Assembly: GCA_027005175.1 (NCBI GenBank)
Contig: JALTMC010000914.1
Span: forward strand, 1,668 to 8,948
Direction: 5' to 3'
Source: Myxococcales bacterium
Lineage (GTDB): Bacteria; Myxococcota_C; UBA6777
Length of the DNA stretch: 7,281 nt
Translations under genes and position numbers: made by a program
Shown here: positions 5,886 to 7,281 of the stretch, in pieces
Position numbering within the stretch: the stretch's first letter is position 1
Layout: every line of letters begins with the position of its first letter
The notes under the pieces: model-generated
What the model was told of the DNA's origin: nothing
The model's input: only the letters and a program-made list of their open reading frames with translations
Database searches by the model: none

Positions 5886-6949
5886 CTCAGAAAGCACAGC
5901 CCCACACGGCAGATCCAACTCTATCGAGCCAGGAGGCGGCTTCGTCTCGTGAGGGAGAGTGGATGCTTCAGGTTGAAAAACTGGCCAAGTTTTACCCCTT
6001 ACGACAGGGCTTCCTGGATCGAGTTCAGCGACGTCCCCGCCGCTTTGTACGCGCTGTTAACCATGTGGACCTCTTTCTTGCGCCCGGTGAAGTTGTAGGG
6101 CTTGTTGGGGAATCAGGGTGTGGAAAAACCACTCTTGGCAAGTTGATCTGTCGTTTGATTGAGCCATCCTCTGGGGGCCTCCATCTTGAGGGGCGAGATC
6201 TGTTGGAGCTATCGAGAGAAGAGTTACGCCGATTGCGACCGCGCTTTCAGATGCTGTTTCAAAATCCATACTCTACGTTGAATCCAAAAATGACAGTGAA
6301 GGCCATGTTGGAGGAGACGTTGGAGGTCAATACGGACGTTCCTCATGCGGAGCGTCCTGGGAAGATCAAGGATGTTTTGGAGCAGGTGGGTTTGGGACAT
6401 AAACTGCTTTCTTATCCGACAGAGCTTTCGGGTGGTGAGCGTCGGCGTGTTGGTCTCTCGCGGCTGTTGTTGCTCCAACCTTCCTTGATCGTGGCGGATG
6501 AGCCTGTTGCTGGCCTGGATGCATCGATCAAAGCAAAAGTTGTGGACTTGATGATGGAGCTGCGTCAGCCTGGGATGTCGTATATCTTTATCTCCCACGA
6601 CTTGCATGTGATTCGTTATGTCGCGGATCGGATCTTGGTGATGTTCTTGGGCTCGATTGTTGAAGAACTTCCAGTGAAAGCATTTGGTGGTGAGACCCAT
6701 CATCCTTACTCTCTGAACCTCTTGTATGCTGCACGCCAGGTGACATTGCGTAAATCTCTGGATGCCAAGATCGACTTTGCTGATCTTCCCTCGCACACCG
6801 AGGCGCCGGAGGGAGGTTGCCCTTATGTGCATCGCTGCCCCTGGACTGGTGAGCATGTACCCAAAGAAAGGTGTTTGCAAGATGTACCAACGCTTCACTT
6901 GATCGCTTCAGGACATCGTATTGCCTGTCATCGCTTTGAACCTTCCTGA
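5882..6949 (+). CDS. dppF: DppF-type ABC transporter ATPase
   Basis: This is the partner ATPase of DppD, 355 residues, cytoplasmic and docked on the permease pair. Its motifs are complete: Walker A GESGCGKT (76-83), Q-loop FQNP (126-129), signature LSGGERR (182-188), Walker B with D206 and E207, and H-loop H239. The C-terminal oligo_HPY element is present, with HPYS at 274-277 and four Cys at 313, 319, 331 and 349 in the family arrangement. The start is placed at ATG 5882. It lies in an ATGA overlap with the dppD stop and has GAGGGG (5867-5872) 9 bases upstream. An in-frame ATG at 5804 would add 26 residues, but those are the shadow of the dppD transmembrane tail. The DppF rather than DppD assignment rests on gene order and on the 'SYPTELSGGE' and ISHDLHVIRY style motifs, so naming is at family level. 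Confidence 0.94.
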   Translation: MTQKAQPHTADPTLSSQEAASSREGEWMLQVEKLAKFYPLRQGFLDRVQRRPRRFVRAVNHVDLFLAPGEVVGLVGESGCGKTTLGKLICRLIEPSSGGLHLEGRDLLELSREELRRLRPRFQMLFQNPYSTLNPKMTVKAMLEETLEVNTDVPHAERPGKIKDVLEQVGLGHKLLSYPTELSGGERRRVGLSRLLLLQPSLIVADEPVAGLDASIKAKVVDLMMELRQPGMSYIFISHDLHVIRYVADRILVMFLGSIVEELPVKAFGGETHHPYSLNLLYAARQVTLRKSLDAKIDFADLPSHTEAPEGGCPYVHRCPWTGEHVPKERCLQDVPTLHLIASGHRIACHRFEPS

Positions 6950-6952
6950 GTT

Positions 6953-6956
6953 GAGG
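6953..6956 (+). promoter_or_regulatory. Ribosome binding site for the exported TPR protein gene
   Basis: GAGG, within TTGAGGAT, follows the dppF stop by 3 bases. It is 5 bases from ATG 6962 and 8 bases from ATG 6965, so it does not decide between the two adjacent starts, although the second has the more usual spacing. Confidence 0.55.
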
Positions 6957-6961
6957 ATACG

Positions 6962-7281
6962 ATGATGCGAACCTATCGTCTTCCTGATAGGAGTCTTTTG
7001 TTGGCTCTTTTCATTGTGTTGTTGTCGGGGACAGCCATGGCTGCACCCGTTGATTTCTCGCAACAGTATGAGCGTGGCAAGTTGCTGAGCCAACAGGGGA
7101 TGTACCTTGAAGCTGTCAAAGCTTTAGAACAAGCTGTGATGCTGACCCGGCGGGGAAAATCCCACTTTGGAGCCCATATCTACCTGGCCCAAGCTCTGTG
7201 GAAAGTTGGTGATGTTAGTCGGGCGAAGGAGTTGATCCAAAAAGCAAAGAAAATTATACAGCTTCGTCGGAGGATCTGGGC
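6962..7281 (+). CDS. Exported TPR-repeat protein (3' truncated by window edge)
   Basis: The first 106 codons of a gene run open to the right edge. The product starts with a good Sec signal: Arg residues near the N-terminus, a hydrophobic core at about 12-22, and an AMA/A cleavage site after residue 27. The mature part is helical and fits tetratricopeptide repeats: a first repeat at about 35-62 ('YERGKLLSQQGMYLEAVKAL') and a second at about 70-100 ('IYLAQALWKVGDVSRA'). TPR domains usually mediate protein-protein contacts, so a periplasmic scaffold is likely, but no specific function can be given. GAGG at 6953-6956 lies 5 bases before ATG 6962 and 8 bases before a second ATG at 6965, so the start could be one codon later. 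The gap to dppF is only 12 bases, which suggests cotranscription. A link to peptide transport is inference from position alone. Confidence 0.82.
   Translation, partial: MMRTYRLPDRSLLLALFIVLLSGTAMAAPVDFSQQYERGKLLSQQGMYLEAVKALEQAVMLTRRGKSHFGAHIYLAQALWKVGDVSRAKELIQKAKKIIQLRRRIW
6972..6991 (+). other. Small hairpin in the first codons of the TPR gene
   Basis: CCTATC (6972-6977) and GATAGG (6986-6991) form a perfect 6-base inverted repeat with an 8-base loop. It starts 22 bases after the dppF stop and is followed by AGTCTTTT. The stem is short and the T-run has only four bases, so it is at best a weak attenuator or an RNA stability element, and it may be chance. Confidence 0.25.

Noticed and set aside
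6224-6898. Long antisense open frame (224 codons) opposite dppF
   Set aside because: It is the shadow of a conserved ATPase gene. Its translation is rich in His, Gln and Arg with no recognisable domain.

Overview
The window holds most of one operon, all on the + strand, for a peptide-type ABC importer of the Opp/Dpp (PepT) family. It is followed by the start of a gene for an exported TPR protein. No RNA gene, mobile element, CRISPR array or antisense gene could be supported. Base composition looks close to 50% GC by eye. The complete solute-binding protein has a Sec signal peptide without a convincing lipobox, and the TPR protein also has a Sec signal. Both point to a diderm (Gram-negative) bacterium with a periplasm. 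The lineage cannot be placed from this sequence alone.

Layout: (1) 3-791, the 3' part of a first solute-binding protein (SBP) gene, cut by the window edge. (2) 856-1872, a DppB-type permease. (3) 1915-3486, a second, complete SBP that is a paralogue of the first, about 70% identical over 259 ungapped residues. (4) 3499-4446, a DppC-type permease. (5) 4443-5885, a DppD-type ATPase with an unusual acidic, membrane-spanning C-terminal tail. (6) 5882-6949, a DppF-type ATPase. (7) 6962 to the right edge, a secreted TPR protein, cut by the window. Gaps are 64, 42, 12 and 12 bases, and the junctions dppC/dppD and dppD/dppF are 4-base ATGA overlaps. No intergenic gap exceeds 64 bases.

The genes make a complete importer. 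One or both SBPs would capture substrate in the periplasm, the two permeases would form the channel, and the two ATPases would power it. Both ATPases keep every nucleotide-binding motif and both permeases keep the EAA loop, so the system looks functional.

The least ordinary points are the binding-protein pair split by dppB, the membrane-anchored DppD that has lost the usual cysteine-rich C-terminal element, the strongly basic binding proteins, and a possible pair of competing RNA hairpins around the dppD ribosome binding site. I see variations on a known transporter rather than a wholly new system.
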